NCBI GenBank assembly: GCA_966250375.1
Contig: CBINHE010000002.1
Location: 40,399-104,398 of the forward strand
Length of the DNA stretch: 64,000 nucleotides
Reading direction: 5' to 3'
Source: CAMLDH01 sp966250375
GTDB lineage: Bacteria > Pseudomonadota > Gammaproteobacteria > Burkholderiales > Burkholderiaceae_D
Shown here: one piece after another, positions 44,643-53,790 of the stretch
How positions within the stretch are numbered: the stretch's first letter is position 1
Layout of the letters: the number at the start of each line of letters is the position of its first letter
The notes under the pieces: generated by a model
Seen by the model: the letters and a program-made list of their open reading frames with translations, nothing else
What the model was told of the DNA's origin: nothing
Databases searched by the model: none
Made by a program: the position numbers and the translations under genes

Positions 44643-44755
44643 TTATACCCACCTTCACCCATAACGTAACAATGAAATCGATGGATTTTTTCGGCTGATC
44701 AGACGGAAAAAGATGCGATTTAATGTTGCATTCCGGGTGCAGATTGATATTAATA
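44643..44755. repeat. MITE-like repeat copy 4, core deleted
   Basis: Aligns with the reverse complement of copy 2: ATAACGTAACAATGAAATCG and ATGGATTTTTTCGGCTG on the left, ACGGAAAAAGATGCGATTTA and GTGCAGATTGATATTA on the right, but the structured core between is missing and the termini have decayed. The rest of the 44320-44872 gap shows no gene. Confidence 0.7.
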
Positions 44756-44872
44756 AATTCACAATAATGAAGCAGCGTTGCCGGTGTCGCCCCTCATGTA
44801 AATCCGTGCCGTGGAGCTGGAAGAAGCGGTCGATTTGATGAAGCACACTATGGTATCGAAATGGAGAAGTCT

Positions 44873-47800
44873 ATGAACAAGCTATCCCAGAATTTACGCA
44901 AGAAAACTCTAGAACTGACTTTGGCCGTGGCCGGTCAGGTCGCCACCGAACAACCGCAGGTCACGTCGCTCATCGACACGTGGCTTGCTTCGCTTGAAGA
45001 AGAGGATCTGGCGGGCATCACGCCGGAGAGTTTGGCATCGGTATTGTGGGAGGGCTTTTCATCGGTTTCTGCACTTCCAGCTGCGGGCTGTCATATCAGG
45101 CCGTTGCGTTATGCGGATGGCCGCGGCGGCTGGGCCAGCGCGCTGCTCATTCTGAATCCGGACATGCCTTTCCTGGTTGATTCGATCGTGATGGCGATGC
45201 GTCGGTTGCGCATCGCATCGCGCGCCGTGTTGAACGCGGTGTTGTCGGTACGCCGCGCAACTGACGGCAGCGTCACGCATGTCGAGCGCGCCAAGACCGG
45301 CAGCGACCCGCTGGAATCCTGCGTGTTATGCCTGCTGTCCGAAGAAATCGAACAAAAAGACTTGACTGCTTTGATCGAAAGCATACACATGGTTGCGGGC
45401 GATGCGGCTGCGGTGCGGCGCGATGCGGCAGCGATGGCGCAAAAGTTGTCGCAGGTGGCGACGGCGACGGCTAGCGGAGGCGCGGAAGGGCAGGAGGCAG
45501 CAGCATTTCTCGAGTGGGCGCGCAATGGCGGTTTCGAATCGTTCGGCTATGCGTATTATCGCGTCGTCTCCGGCCAGAGCAAGCTGGTGCGGGATATCCC
45601 GAGCCGGATCGGCGTGCTGAGCGATGCGGCGCATCCGCTCTACGACACGTGTCTGGCTGGCATTCCCGAGGATTTCGATCCGCTGGCAGCGCGCATCAAT
45701 GCGCTGTCGGTGGTCAAGGCGGATGTGCAGTCGACCTTGCATCGTGACCAGCAACTGGATTTCATCGGCGTGCGTGATGTCGGTGCCGACGGCGCCATTC
45801 TCGGCGAACACTGCTTTGTCGGTTTGTTCTCCCGTGCGGCGGCGTCGACGCCGGTTGCGCAATTGCCGTTCGCGCGCGGTCGTATCAAACAGGTGCTGAC
45901 CTTGGCCGGCGTACGCCAGGAAGGTTTCCGGGCCGAAAAATTCCTGGAAATTCTCGAGTCCCTGCCGCGTACCGAAGTATTGGAAGCCGAACCCGAGTGG
46001 CTGGCCAATGTCTGCAGCACCGTCGTTGCGCTCTACAAGCAGCCGCGCGCGATGGTGTTTGCGCGCCCCGACGTGCATGGCCGGCATTTGAATGTATTGG
46101 TCTATATGCCGCGCGAGCGTTACAGCGCCAGCCTGGCGGACCGGTTGTCGACCGGCTTGCGCAGCTTGTCGGGGGCGACCGACGTGCGTGCGCAGACCTT
46201 GTTGTCCGATGGTCCGCTGGCGCGTATCTACTTGATTGCAAGCGCAGCCCGACTCGACCTGAATCTCGAAGCCGACATCGAGCAGCCTTTGCTGGCGGCG
46301 GTCGAAGGTTGGCATACCGTATTCGATGAACTGGTGGACGGCGCGGCCGATGCTGCAATCCGTACCGATCTGCGCAAGCTTCGCGCCGATCTTCCGACCG
46401 AATACATTGCCGCGACATCGCCGCAATCGGCCTATCAGGATTTGTCCGAGCTGTTGAATAACCGTGAAGAGGCGCGCGTGAAAGTGCGTGTCGAAATCGG
46501 CATGCGCGATGCAGTCAATATCCGGCTGTTGTCGGCCCACAGTGCGCCATCGCTGTCGCAGATTTTGCCGGCGCTGCATAACGCCGGCGTGGCAGTCGAT
46601 CGCGAGCAAACGCATTGCATTACCGGACAAGACGGTGCAAATTTCTTCGTGACCTCCCTGACTGTCGATACGCAAAGTGCGGCAAAACTGGTGAAGCCGC
46701 AAGTGGCGGACGCCGCGCAGGAATTGTTCGAGTCCCTGCTGAACAATGAAGCCGAAGACGGCCGTATGAATGGCCTGGTGATCGAGGCTGGTCTGCGGCC
46801 GAAGGAAGTGCAAGTCATTCGCGCCTATGCCAGCTACTGGCGTCAGGCCGGCACCCGGTTCAGCTTGCGCTACATGGCTGATTGCCTGCGCAAGCAGCCG
46901 GCACAAGTGCGTACGCTGGTCGAAAGTTTCCTGGCGCGCTTCAATCCGGAGGCCAGCGCAGAGCAGCGTGCGGCCGGCACCGCTGCATTGTCGGCGCTCA
47001 AAAAGGGCTTGGCCGACATCAATCACGCCGATACCGAAGACATCCTGCGCAGCATTGCCGACTTGATGCTGGCGACCTTGCGCACGTCTTACTTCCAGAA
47101 TGCGCAAATCGGCGACACGATCATTTTCAAATTCGACAGCAGCCAGCTCGCGTTATTGCCGGAGCCGCGTCCTTACCGCGAAATTTTCGTGTTCTCGCGC
47201 CGCTTCGAAGGCGTGCATTTGCGGGGCGGTCCGGTGGCGCGCGGCGGTCTGCGCTGGTCCGACCGCATGGAGGATTACCGTACCGAAGTGCTGGGCCTGG
47301 TCAAGGCGCAGATGGTGAAGAATGCCGTCATCGTGCCAGCCGGTGCAAAAGGCGGATTCGTTTGCAAGATGATGCCAAAAGACGCGGCGCGTGAAGCGAT
47401 CGCAGCCGAAGGCGAAGCAGTGTATCGCCTGTTCATCGCGGGTCTTCTGGACATCACCGACAACCGCCAGCGCGGCAATATCGTCGCGCCAGCTGAAACT
47501 GTCTGCTATGACGAAGCCGATCCTTACCTCGTCGTGGCCGCCGATAAAGGCACCGCGACCTTCTCCGATATCGCCAACGGTATCGCCGTCAAGCGCGGTT
47601 TCTGGCTGGGCGACGCGTTCGCGTCCGGCGGCTCCAACGGTTACGACCACAAGAAATTGGGCATCACTGCCAAGGGCGCATGGGAAGCCGTCAAGCGGCA
47701 TTTCTACGAGCTCGGCCACGACCTCAACACCACGCCAATCACGATGGTCGGTGTCGGCGATATGTCGGGCGACGTATTCGGCAACGGCGTGCTGCTGTCG

Positions 47801-49618
47801 CGTCAGCTGAAACTGGTCGCCGCATTCGACCATCGCCATATCTTTATCGATCCGACGCCGGATGTCGCGGTATCGTTCCAGGAGCGTCAGCGCATGTTCG
47901 CGTTGCCGCGTTCGTCGTGGGAAGATTACGACAAGAAGCTGATTTCGAAAGGCGGCGGCGTATGGCCACGCAACGCGCGCACGATCGAATTGTCGGATGA
48001 GGCGCGCGCGGCACTGGGCACCGATGCTGTCAGCGTCACACCGGAACAACTGTTGCACATTATCCTGCTGGCGCCGGTCGACCTGTTCTACAACGGCGGC
48101 ATCGGTACCTATATCAAGGCATCGTCCGAGTCGCATGCGCAAGTCAAGGATCGTGCCAATGACACGATCCGCGTCGACGGCAACCAGTTGCGCTGCAAGG
48201 TTGTCGCCGAAGGCGGCAACCTCGGTGCGACACAAACCGGACGCATCGAGTTTGCGATGTGCGGCGGCCATATCTTTACCGACGCGATCGACAACTCGGC
48301 CGGTGTCGATTGTTCCGACCATGAAGTCAACGTCAAAATCTGGCTCGATACCGAAGTCAATGCCGGCACGCTCTCCGAGGCGGAGCGCAACCGCATCCTG
48401 AACGACATCACGCTCGACATCGAAGCGCTGGTCCTGCGCGACAACACTTTGCAGACGCACTTGCTGGTGCGTGAAGAGCAAGCGCAGAAGGATGGCGCCG
48501 TGCTGGATGGTTACGCCGCATTGATCGGAAACCTGGAAGCGGAAGGCGTGATTTCACGCGAGCTGGAGCAATTGCCTTCCGACGCCGAAATGGCAAGGCG
48601 CAAGGCGGAAGGATGCGGCTTGACCGCACCTGAACTGGCGGTGGTGATTGCGCATGTGAAGAACCGTTACAAGCGCATCCTGTCGGCGCAGACACTGACA
48701 CAGAACACGTGGGCAAAAGCGATTTTGACGCCGTACTTCCCGCATGGCCTGGTAGCAACCCGCAACGCACTCGATCATCCTCTGGCCAATGCGATTCTTG
48801 CAACGGTACTGGCAAATGAAGTGATCAACCGCTGCGGCCCGCTGATGGTGGGCAACCTGGCGCATACCCACTTTGTCAAGGAAACCGACGTTATTGCCGC
48901 ATGGGCACAAGCTTGGGCGGCATTGAATCTGGCACCGGTGTTTTCGCAGCTCGATGCATATGCACTGGAAGTGCCGCGTGATGTCTCCAAGGCGATCGAC
49001 AAACGTACCCGCTCGTTGCAAAAGGCAGTCGTTCAAGGCGTGTTGTCGGTGCCGGAACCGCAATTGCGCGAGTCCGCCGGATTCACCGAATTGACACGCC
49101 TGTTCAGCCAGTCCGATACGGTGCAGCAGTTGGTGCCGGTGACGGTGCTGGCTGACGGCGATGCGCAGTATCCGGCTGCGTTCGAACAGGCATGTCAGGC
49201 AGTCGAGGCAATCGAAGGCATGGCCGACTTCCTGTTTGCCGCATTGTCCGTGCCGCGTCCCGCCGATATGAGCTTGCCGGCGTTCCTGCAAGTGGGGATG
49301 GCGCTGCGCCGTCAGTCCGGTATCGACGGTCTGGAGCGTGTGTTGATGCATGCGCCGACCGTAGCGAGCCAGGAAGCCTTGCGGGGCCACGCGTTGAAGG
49401 CGCTACGCCGCGCGCAACAAAGTTTGCTGATGCAAGTATTGAGGCAGACACCGGCCGGCAAGGCAGGTAATCCGGATACTGCAGTCGAGAAGGTCATTAC
49501 CCAGTTGAAGATTCATGCCCGCAGTGGCAATGCAGCCGAGCAGCAGGGCCTGGAGCAGGCAGTGCTGGCAGTCTGGGAATTGTCCGAGGCGGCATCTTCT
49601 GCGGCAAGCGCGGTGTGA
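44873..49618 (+). CDS. gdhB: NAD-specific glutamate dehydrogenase, 180-kDa type
   Basis: About 1581 residues, the size of the large NAD-GDH family. An N-terminal ACT-like regulatory part (about 700 residues) precedes the catalytic part with GGPVARGGLRWSDRMEDYRTEVLGLVKAQMVKNAVIVPAGAKGGF (in pieces), including the substrate lysines, and GVGDMSGDVFGNG plus VAEGGNLGATQ for NAD. It deaminates glutamate to 2-oxoglutarate. Sitting between astB and astE, it would drain the glutamate the AST pathway yields. GGAGA at 44863-44867 favours ATG 44873 over 44861. Confidence 0.93.
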   Translation: MNKLSQNLRKKTLELTLAVAGQVATEQPQVTSLIDTWLASLEEEDLAGITPESLASVLWEGFSSVSALPAAGCHIRPLRYADGRGGWASALLILNPDMPFLVDSIVMAMRRLRIASRAVLNAVLSVRRATDGSVTHVERAKTGSDPLESCVLCLLSEEIEQKDLTALIESIHMVAGDAAAVRRDAAAMAQKLSQVATATASGGAEGQEAAAFLEWARNGGFESFGYAYYRVVSGQSKLVRDIPSRIGVLSDAAHPLYDTCLAGIPEDFDPLAARINALSVVKADVQSTLHRDQQLDFIGVRDVGADGAILGEHCFVGLFSRAAASTPVAQLPFARGRIKQVLTLAGVRQEGFRAEKFLEILESLPRTEVLEAEPEWLANVCSTVVALYKQPRAMVFARPDVHGRHLNVLVYMPRERYSASLADRLSTGLRSLSGATDVRAQTLLSDGPLARIYLIASAARLDLNLEADIEQPLLAAVEGWHTVFDELVDGAADAAIRTDLRKLRADLPTEYIAATSPQSAYQDLSELLNNREEARVKVRVEIGMRDAVNIRLLSAHSAPSLSQILPALHNAGVAVDREQTHCITGQDGANFFVTSLTVDTQSAAKLVKPQVADAAQELFESLLNNEAEDGRMNGLVIEAGLRPKEVQVIRAYASYWRQAGTRFSLRYMADCLRKQPAQVRTLVESFLARFNPEASAEQRAAGTAALSALKKGLADINHADTEDILRSIADLMLATLRTSYFQNAQIGDTIIFKFDSSQLALLPEPRPYREIFVFSRRFEGVHLRGGPVARGGLRWSDRMEDYRTEVLGLVKAQMVKNAVIVPAGAKGGFVCKMMPKDAAREAIAAEGEAVYRLFIAGLLDITDNRQRGNIVAPAETVCYDEADPYLVVAADKGTATFSDIANGIAVKRGFWLGDAFASGGSNGYDHKKLGITAKGAWEAVKRHFYELGHDLNTTPITMVGVGDMSGDVFGNGVLLSRQLKLVAAFDHRHIFIDPTPDVAVSFQERQRMFALPRSSWEDYDKKLISKGGGVWPRNARTIELSDEARAALGTDAVSVTPEQLLHIILLAPVDLFYNGGIGTYIKASSESHAQVKDRANDTIRVDGNQLRCKVVAEGGNLGATQTGRIEFAMCGGHIFTDAIDNSAGVDCSDHEVNVKIWLDTEVNAGTLSEAERNRILNDITLDIEALVLRDNTLQTHLLVREEQAQKDGAVLDGYAALIGNLEAEGVISRELEQLPSDAEMARRKAEGCGLTAPELAVVIAHVKNRYKRILSAQTLTQNTWAKAILTPYFPHGLVATRNALDHPLANAILATVLANEVINRCGPLMVGNLAHTHFVKETDVIAAWAQAWAALNLAPVFSQLDAYALEVPRDVSKAIDKRTRSLQKAVVQGVLSVPEPQLRESAGFTELTRLFSQSDTVQQLVPVTVLADGDAQYPAAFEQACQAVEAIEGMADFLFAALSVPRPADMSLPAFLQVGMALRRQSGIDGLERVLMHAPTVASQEALRGHALKALRRAQQSLLMQVLRQTPAGKAGNPDTAVEKVITQLKIHARSGNAAEQQGLEQAVLAVWELSEAASSAASAV

Positions 49619-50622
49619 CCGATTCCGCTGTAAAGTCACCCTCTGCCGATGCGATACGCGCATTGGCAGAGGGTGACTTTAGCGGCGTCACCGACAGCTT
49701 TGCCAATGCCGGATTAACGGTGCAACTGCCGGCGCGCGGTATTTTGCAGATAAACAGTCAGGGGCAGTCACACAAGCACTTGAGTCTGCTGCTATCGGTC
49801 GGCATCCACGGCGACGAGACAGCGCCGATCGAGATGCTGGCAGTGCTGCTGGCCGGTTTGGCACAGGCGCCGCATCAACTGGGCGTGGATTTGATGGTGG
49901 TGGTGGGCAATCTCGATGCAATCGCGCAGGGACGGCGCTATCTGGATGCCGACATGAACCGGCTGTTTCGTGCCGATCGCGGCGACCTGCAATCGGCGGC
50001 CGAAGCGGAGCGGACGGACATCATCATGCGCGCGGCCGCGGAATTTTTTGCAACACCAGCTGCAAAAAAATGGCATCTCGATTTGCACACCGCGATCCGT
50101 CCTTCGCTTTACCCGACCTTTGCAGTGGTTCCCGATGTGATTGCGGCGGCAGAGAAGCGTGGCTTGATCGCATGGCTGGGCGGTGCCGGTATTGGCGCCG
50201 TCATCCTCAACCGCAAATCGGCAGGCACGTTTAGCGCGTACACGGCAGCGCAGTTCGGCGCGACCAGTTGCACTGCCGAATTGGGGCAGGTCGGGGTGTT
50301 GGGCAAGAATGATTTGTCAATGTTTTCAGCGACGCAAGTGGCGCTGGATGCATTGTTGCGTACCGGGCAAATGCAGCCGTTTCTTCCTCACCCGCCTGAC
50401 GTGTTTGCAGTGGTGCAGGAAATTATCAAGCTTAGTGCTGCATTCAAAATGGCGGTCGATGGATCGGCCAAAAATTTCACCGCGATGGCACCGGGCGCAC
50501 TTGTTGCGGATGATGGCGATGTTGTTTACCGGGTTGGTGATGCTACGGAATATCTCGTGTTTCCGAATTCGGATGTCAAGGCTGGCCAGCGCGCCGGTCT
50601 GATGCTGGTGCGCCAGCAGTAA
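49615..50622 (+). CDS. astE: Succinylglutamate desuccinylase
   Basis: 335-residue zinc carboxypeptidase-like enzyme: zinc ligands in SVGIHGDETAPIEML and HLDLHTAIRPS, DADMNRLFR for substrate, and catalytic Glu in TSCTAELGQVG. Final AST step, yielding glutamate and succinate. The start is a GTG overlapping the gdhB stop (GTGTGACC), so translation is probably coupled. Codons 6-22 contain a long perfect inverted repeat. Confidence 0.93.
   Translation: MTDSAVKSPSADAIRALAEGDFSGVTDSFANAGLTVQLPARGILQINSQGQSHKHLSLLLSVGIHGDETAPIEMLAVLLAGLAQAPHQLGVDLMVVVGNLDAIAQGRRYLDADMNRLFRADRGDLQSAAEAERTDIIMRAAAEFFATPAAKKWHLDLHTAIRPSLYPTFAVVPDVIAAAEKRGLIAWLGGAGIGAVILNRKSAGTFSAYTAAQFGATSCTAELGQVGVLGKNDLSMFSATQVALDALLRTGQMQPFLPHPPDVFAVVQEIIKLSAAFKMAVDGSAKNFTAMAPGALVADDGDVVYRVGDATEYLVFPNSDVKAGQRAGLMLVRQQ
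49631..49681 (+). promoter_or_regulatory. Perfect 17-bp inverted repeat inside the 5' coding part of astE
   Basis: TAAAGTCACCCTCTGCC (49631-49647) and GGCAGAGGGTGACTTTA (49665-49681) pair perfectly around a 17-nt loop, only 16 nt after the start codon. In mRNA it would form a strong hairpin where ribosomes begin, perhaps tuning astE against gdhB. No T-run follows, so it is not an ordinary terminator. Confidence 0.7.
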
Positions 50623-50708
50623 TTGCTAGCTTTCGTTTACGCAGAAATCAGCAACTTAGGCGACGAAGAACCTTCGTGTTAACTTAACGTACGTTCGGAG
50701 AAAAGAGT

Positions 50709-50813
50709 CCTCCACTCCCGCAGGCGGGAGTGGGCTAGGGTGAGGGTGTTTGTCAAGGCCGGCTCTCTTGCGATCCCCCTCACCCCAACCCTCTCCCGCC
50801 TGCGGGAGAGGGA
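50709..50813. repeat. Paired palindromic repeat (BIME-like)
   Basis: Two hairpins in inverse orientation, CCACTCCCGC-AG-GCGGGAGTGG and CCTCTCCCGC-AG-GCGGGAGAGG, each flanked by a GGTGAGGG/CCCTCACC arm. The arms differ by a flipped A-T pair that keeps pairing. Similar CCCTCACCCC...CTCTCCC repeats are widespread in proteobacteria. The remaining gap 50623-50991 holds no visible gene. Confidence 0.75.
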
Positions 50814-50991
50814 GCATTCATGGTCTTGCAAAGATGTGTAGATACCCATGCTTCAAGGGGAGGGAGTGCCCGCCATACGAGCGCTGTCATAATTTCTGGC
50901 TTCTGTATAAGGCTTGCTCTTCAAACAGTTGCTGACGGCCTTGATGACCTTGACGGTATTTGCGCGTTCTCAGCCAAAATTATTCCTCGCC

Positions 50992-53790
50992 CTAAACTTG
51001 CGCCGTCTGCACCATCTGTCGCAGCTTGGCATCTATCTTTGCGTATTCCGTGTCGATCGTTGCCAGCTTGGCCTCGATATCATCGAGCGAGCCGGTCATT
51101 GATTGCATTTCCAGTTTCTTGCATAGCGTAGCCAATGCCGTGGCGCCGATTGAACTGGTGCTGCCGCCGAGTGTATGGGCGATTCTGGCGACCTCCGCCG
51201 CATCGAGCCTGCTTGCCGCGTTATGCAGGGCGCTGAGTCGCTTTGGACTGTCGTGACGGAACAGGCCAGCGATTTCGATGAAATTATCACCGAACATTTG
51301 CTGTATTGATTCAAGGTCATCGTCGTTTTGCATTTCTTCGACATGCGCTTGCGCGCTGAGCACTGGCGTCAGCCAGCGCGCGAGCATGTCGCGCAGCACC
51401 GGTGGGCGAATCGGCTTGGACAGGAAGTCGTCCATGCCAGATGCCAGGCATTTCCCCCGTTCGCCTTCAAGTGCATGTGCCGTCAACGCAATGATCGGTG
51501 TACGCTTTGCTGATTTTGCTGATGCTTCGATGGCTCGGATCTCGGCTGCCGCTTGGTAGCCATCCAGCTCCGGCATCTGGCAATCCATCAGAATCAGATC
51601 GTATTGCCGCGTGCAGGCCATTGTCACCGCAATGCGGCCATTGGCGGCCGCGTTGGTGTGGCAACCCAGTGTTTTCAGCATGTGGGCCATGACTTCCAGG
51701 TTCACGTCGTTATCGTCCACCACCAGGATACGATAGCCGTCAAACGGGCGGGTGTCGCTGTTCTTCGTCGACTGCGGTCCTGCCAGGCTGGACGCGGTGA
51801 GGAAAGGTTGGGCCTTGCCACTTTTGAGCGCCGCGCACAATGCCTTCAGCATGTCGATCAACACATGCTGCGGCACCGGCTTGCTGAGGAAAGCGGAAAA
51901 TCCGGCGCGGGCGTAGTGTTGTACGTCGCTGGCATGCGATAGAGAGCTTGACAGTATCAGCAACGTCTCGTGGCAAAGCGGGTCGGCCTTGATGATCATG
52001 CCGAGGGTTTCGCCATCGATGTCGGGCATCTGGTGATCGAGGACCGCGATGGAATAGGGGTCTTGCGCGACTGCGGCGCTTTTCAGCGCGCCCAACGCCG
52101 CTGCTGCCGTGCTGAAGCTGTCGGCCCTGATGCCGTGCAGCGCGAACTGTTCTTCCATCATCTGCCGAGTGATCGGGTGATTGTCCACGAACAGCACGCG
52201 CAGGCCGGCCAGCATGATTGGTTCCGGCGTTTCCGGGAGAGTTGACGCGAGCGCCAGATCGAGCGAGAACCAGAACGTGCTGCCTTTGCCCAATTGGCTG
52301 TCGACGCCGATCTCGCCGCCCATCAATTCCATCAGCAGCTTGCAAATCGTCAGCCCCAGACCAGTGCCGCCATACTGGCGGGTAGTGGAGGGATCGGCCT
52401 GCGTGAATTTGTCGAAAATATCGGTTGATCTGTCGGCCGCCAGACCGATGCCGGTATCAGTCACTGATATGTGCAGGTGACAGCGCCCGTGCGGTTTGGT
52501 GTCTGCCTTGACTTCCACCAGCACGTGGCCTTCCGCGGTGAATTTGATCGCGTTGCTGATCAGATTGGTCATGACCTGACGGATTCGTGCCGGGTCACCA
52601 AGCATCACATACGGAAAAGTCGACGGGTAATGCACGATCAAGTCCAGTCCCTTGTTTTGGGCAGCCAGCGCGTGGACATTGGAAACCGTTTTGACCTCGT
52701 GCCGCAGGTCGAATGGAATTGTTTCGAGATCCAGCTTGCCGGCCTCGATCTTGGAAAAATCCAGGATGTCATTAATCAGCGCCAGCAGGCTCGCGGCACA
52801 GGATTGGGCAACACTGGCAAATTCGCGTTGCGATGCATTCAGTCCCGTGTCCAGCAGCAGGTCCAGCATGCCCATCACGCCATTCATCGGCGTGCGGATT
52901 TCATGGCTCATGTTGGCCAGAAAAGTACCTTTCGCCAGGTTCGCCTCATCGGCCTGGATCTTGGCACGGACCGCTTCATTGCGTTCCTTTTCGCGCTCTT
53001 TCAAGGCCAGAATGGTGGCGCGCAGCGCTTGGCGTATCGTTTCCACTTCCTGGTCCGCCGGACCATCGCCCACCGTCGCCTCGAAATCGCCCTCGGCAAT
53101 GCGCGCTAGCGGCTCTTGCAGGCTCAGCAAGGGCTGCAACGCTCTGCGCATTTTTCGGATGAAGGCGGTGAGGCCGGCCAGCAATGCCAGCGATAGAATG
53201 CCGATGGTAATCAGCACGCCGGGATAAACGCTGCTTCTGGAGGGGGCGAAATCCATGCCGATTTCAATGTATCCCACAGTCTCGCTGCTCTCTGATTGCG
53301 TGTTGCCGTCGAAATCAAGCAAGTCGTGGGTTTGCACGGTCTTCTTGATTGGCGCGAATGCCCGGGTTGATTGCCCGAGACAAAAAGTCCTTTCCACGTG
53401 CATTACCGGTATGCCGGTGAGATCAAGCGCAGCAGCCATCGCATCGGTTAGCAGCGGAAAGGGCGGCGCGCCTGGTTTGCGATACTCAGCCAACACGCGC
53501 AGGCGCTGCTTGTCGTACACGCGCACCAGCCCGATGTCGGCAATGGGTGCCGCGTAACTTCTTATCCGCTGCAATGCGCTGCTTTCCGATGAAAAAAACA
53601 GAGGGACACTGAGATCATCGAATACGGGCAGCAACTGGCGCGCCTGCTTTTCGAGATTCCTTTCGATCAGATAATTGCCGCCGATAAATATGCCGGTCAT
53701 GGTCGCCAGATAAAACAGCCCTGCGGCGACCCATAGCATGGACGCCATGCGCCGGACCAGGCTGCGCCGGATGCAGGGATTACTGGACAT
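50992..53790 (-). CDS. Tripartite hybrid sensor histidine kinase (HisKA-HATPase-REC-REC-Hpt)
   Basis: 932 residues. Membrane helix about 17-38, periplasmic sensor 39-188, helix 190-210, HAMP-like linker 212-265, HisKA with phospho-His296 (MSHEIRTPMNG), HATPase 385-512 (N box NLISNAIKF, G2 GGTGLGL), receiver 1 (Asp585 in VLDHQMPDIDG), receiver 2 (Asp736 in LMDCQMPELDG), and Hpt with His872 (AHTLGGSTSSIG). A phosphorelay of the BarA/TorS type. The start overlaps the preceding binding-protein gene by 11 bp, suggesting that protein is its periplasmic ligand partner. The final output regulator is not in this operon. Confidence 0.92.
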   Translation of the reverse strand: MSSNPCIRRSLVRRMASMLWVAAGLFYLATMTGIFIGGNYLIERNLEKQARQLLPVFDDLSVPLFFSSESSALQRIRSYAAPIADIGLVRVYDKQRLRVLAEYRKPGAPPFPLLTDAMAAALDLTGIPVMHVERTFCLGQSTRAFAPIKKTVQTHDLLDFDGNTQSESSETVGYIEIGMDFAPSRSSVYPGVLITIGILSLALLAGLTAFIRKMRRALQPLLSLQEPLARIAEGDFEATVGDGPADQEVETIRQALRATILALKEREKERNEAVRAKIQADEANLAKGTFLANMSHEIRTPMNGVMGMLDLLLDTGLNASQREFASVAQSCAASLLALINDILDFSKIEAGKLDLETIPFDLRHEVKTVSNVHALAAQNKGLDLIVHYPSTFPYVMLGDPARIRQVMTNLISNAIKFTAEGHVLVEVKADTKPHGRCHLHISVTDTGIGLAADRSTDIFDKFTQADPSTTRQYGGTGLGLTICKLLMELMGGEIGVDSQLGKGSTFWFSLDLALASTLPETPEPIMLAGLRVLFVDNHPITRQMMEEQFALHGIRADSFSTAAAALGALKSAAVAQDPYSIAVLDHQMPDIDGETLGMIIKADPLCHETLLILSSSLSHASDVQHYARAGFSAFLSKPVPQHVLIDMLKALCAALKSGKAQPFLTASSLAGPQSTKNSDTRPFDGYRILVVDDNDVNLEVMAHMLKTLGCHTNAAANGRIAVTMACTRQYDLILMDCQMPELDGYQAAAEIRAIEASAKSAKRTPIIALTAHALEGERGKCLASGMDDFLSKPIRPPVLRDMLARWLTPVLSAQAHVEEMQNDDDLESIQQMFGDNFIEIAGLFRHDSPKRLSALHNAASRLDAAEVARIAHTLGGSTSSIGATALATLCKKLEMQSMTGSLDDIEAKLATIDTEYAKIDAKLRQMVQTAQV

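Noticed and set aside
45326..48481. Long antisense frames in gdhB (593 and 442 codons)
   Set aside because: Composition is typical of antisense shadows (Arg/Gln/His-rich) and the sense protein is unambiguous.
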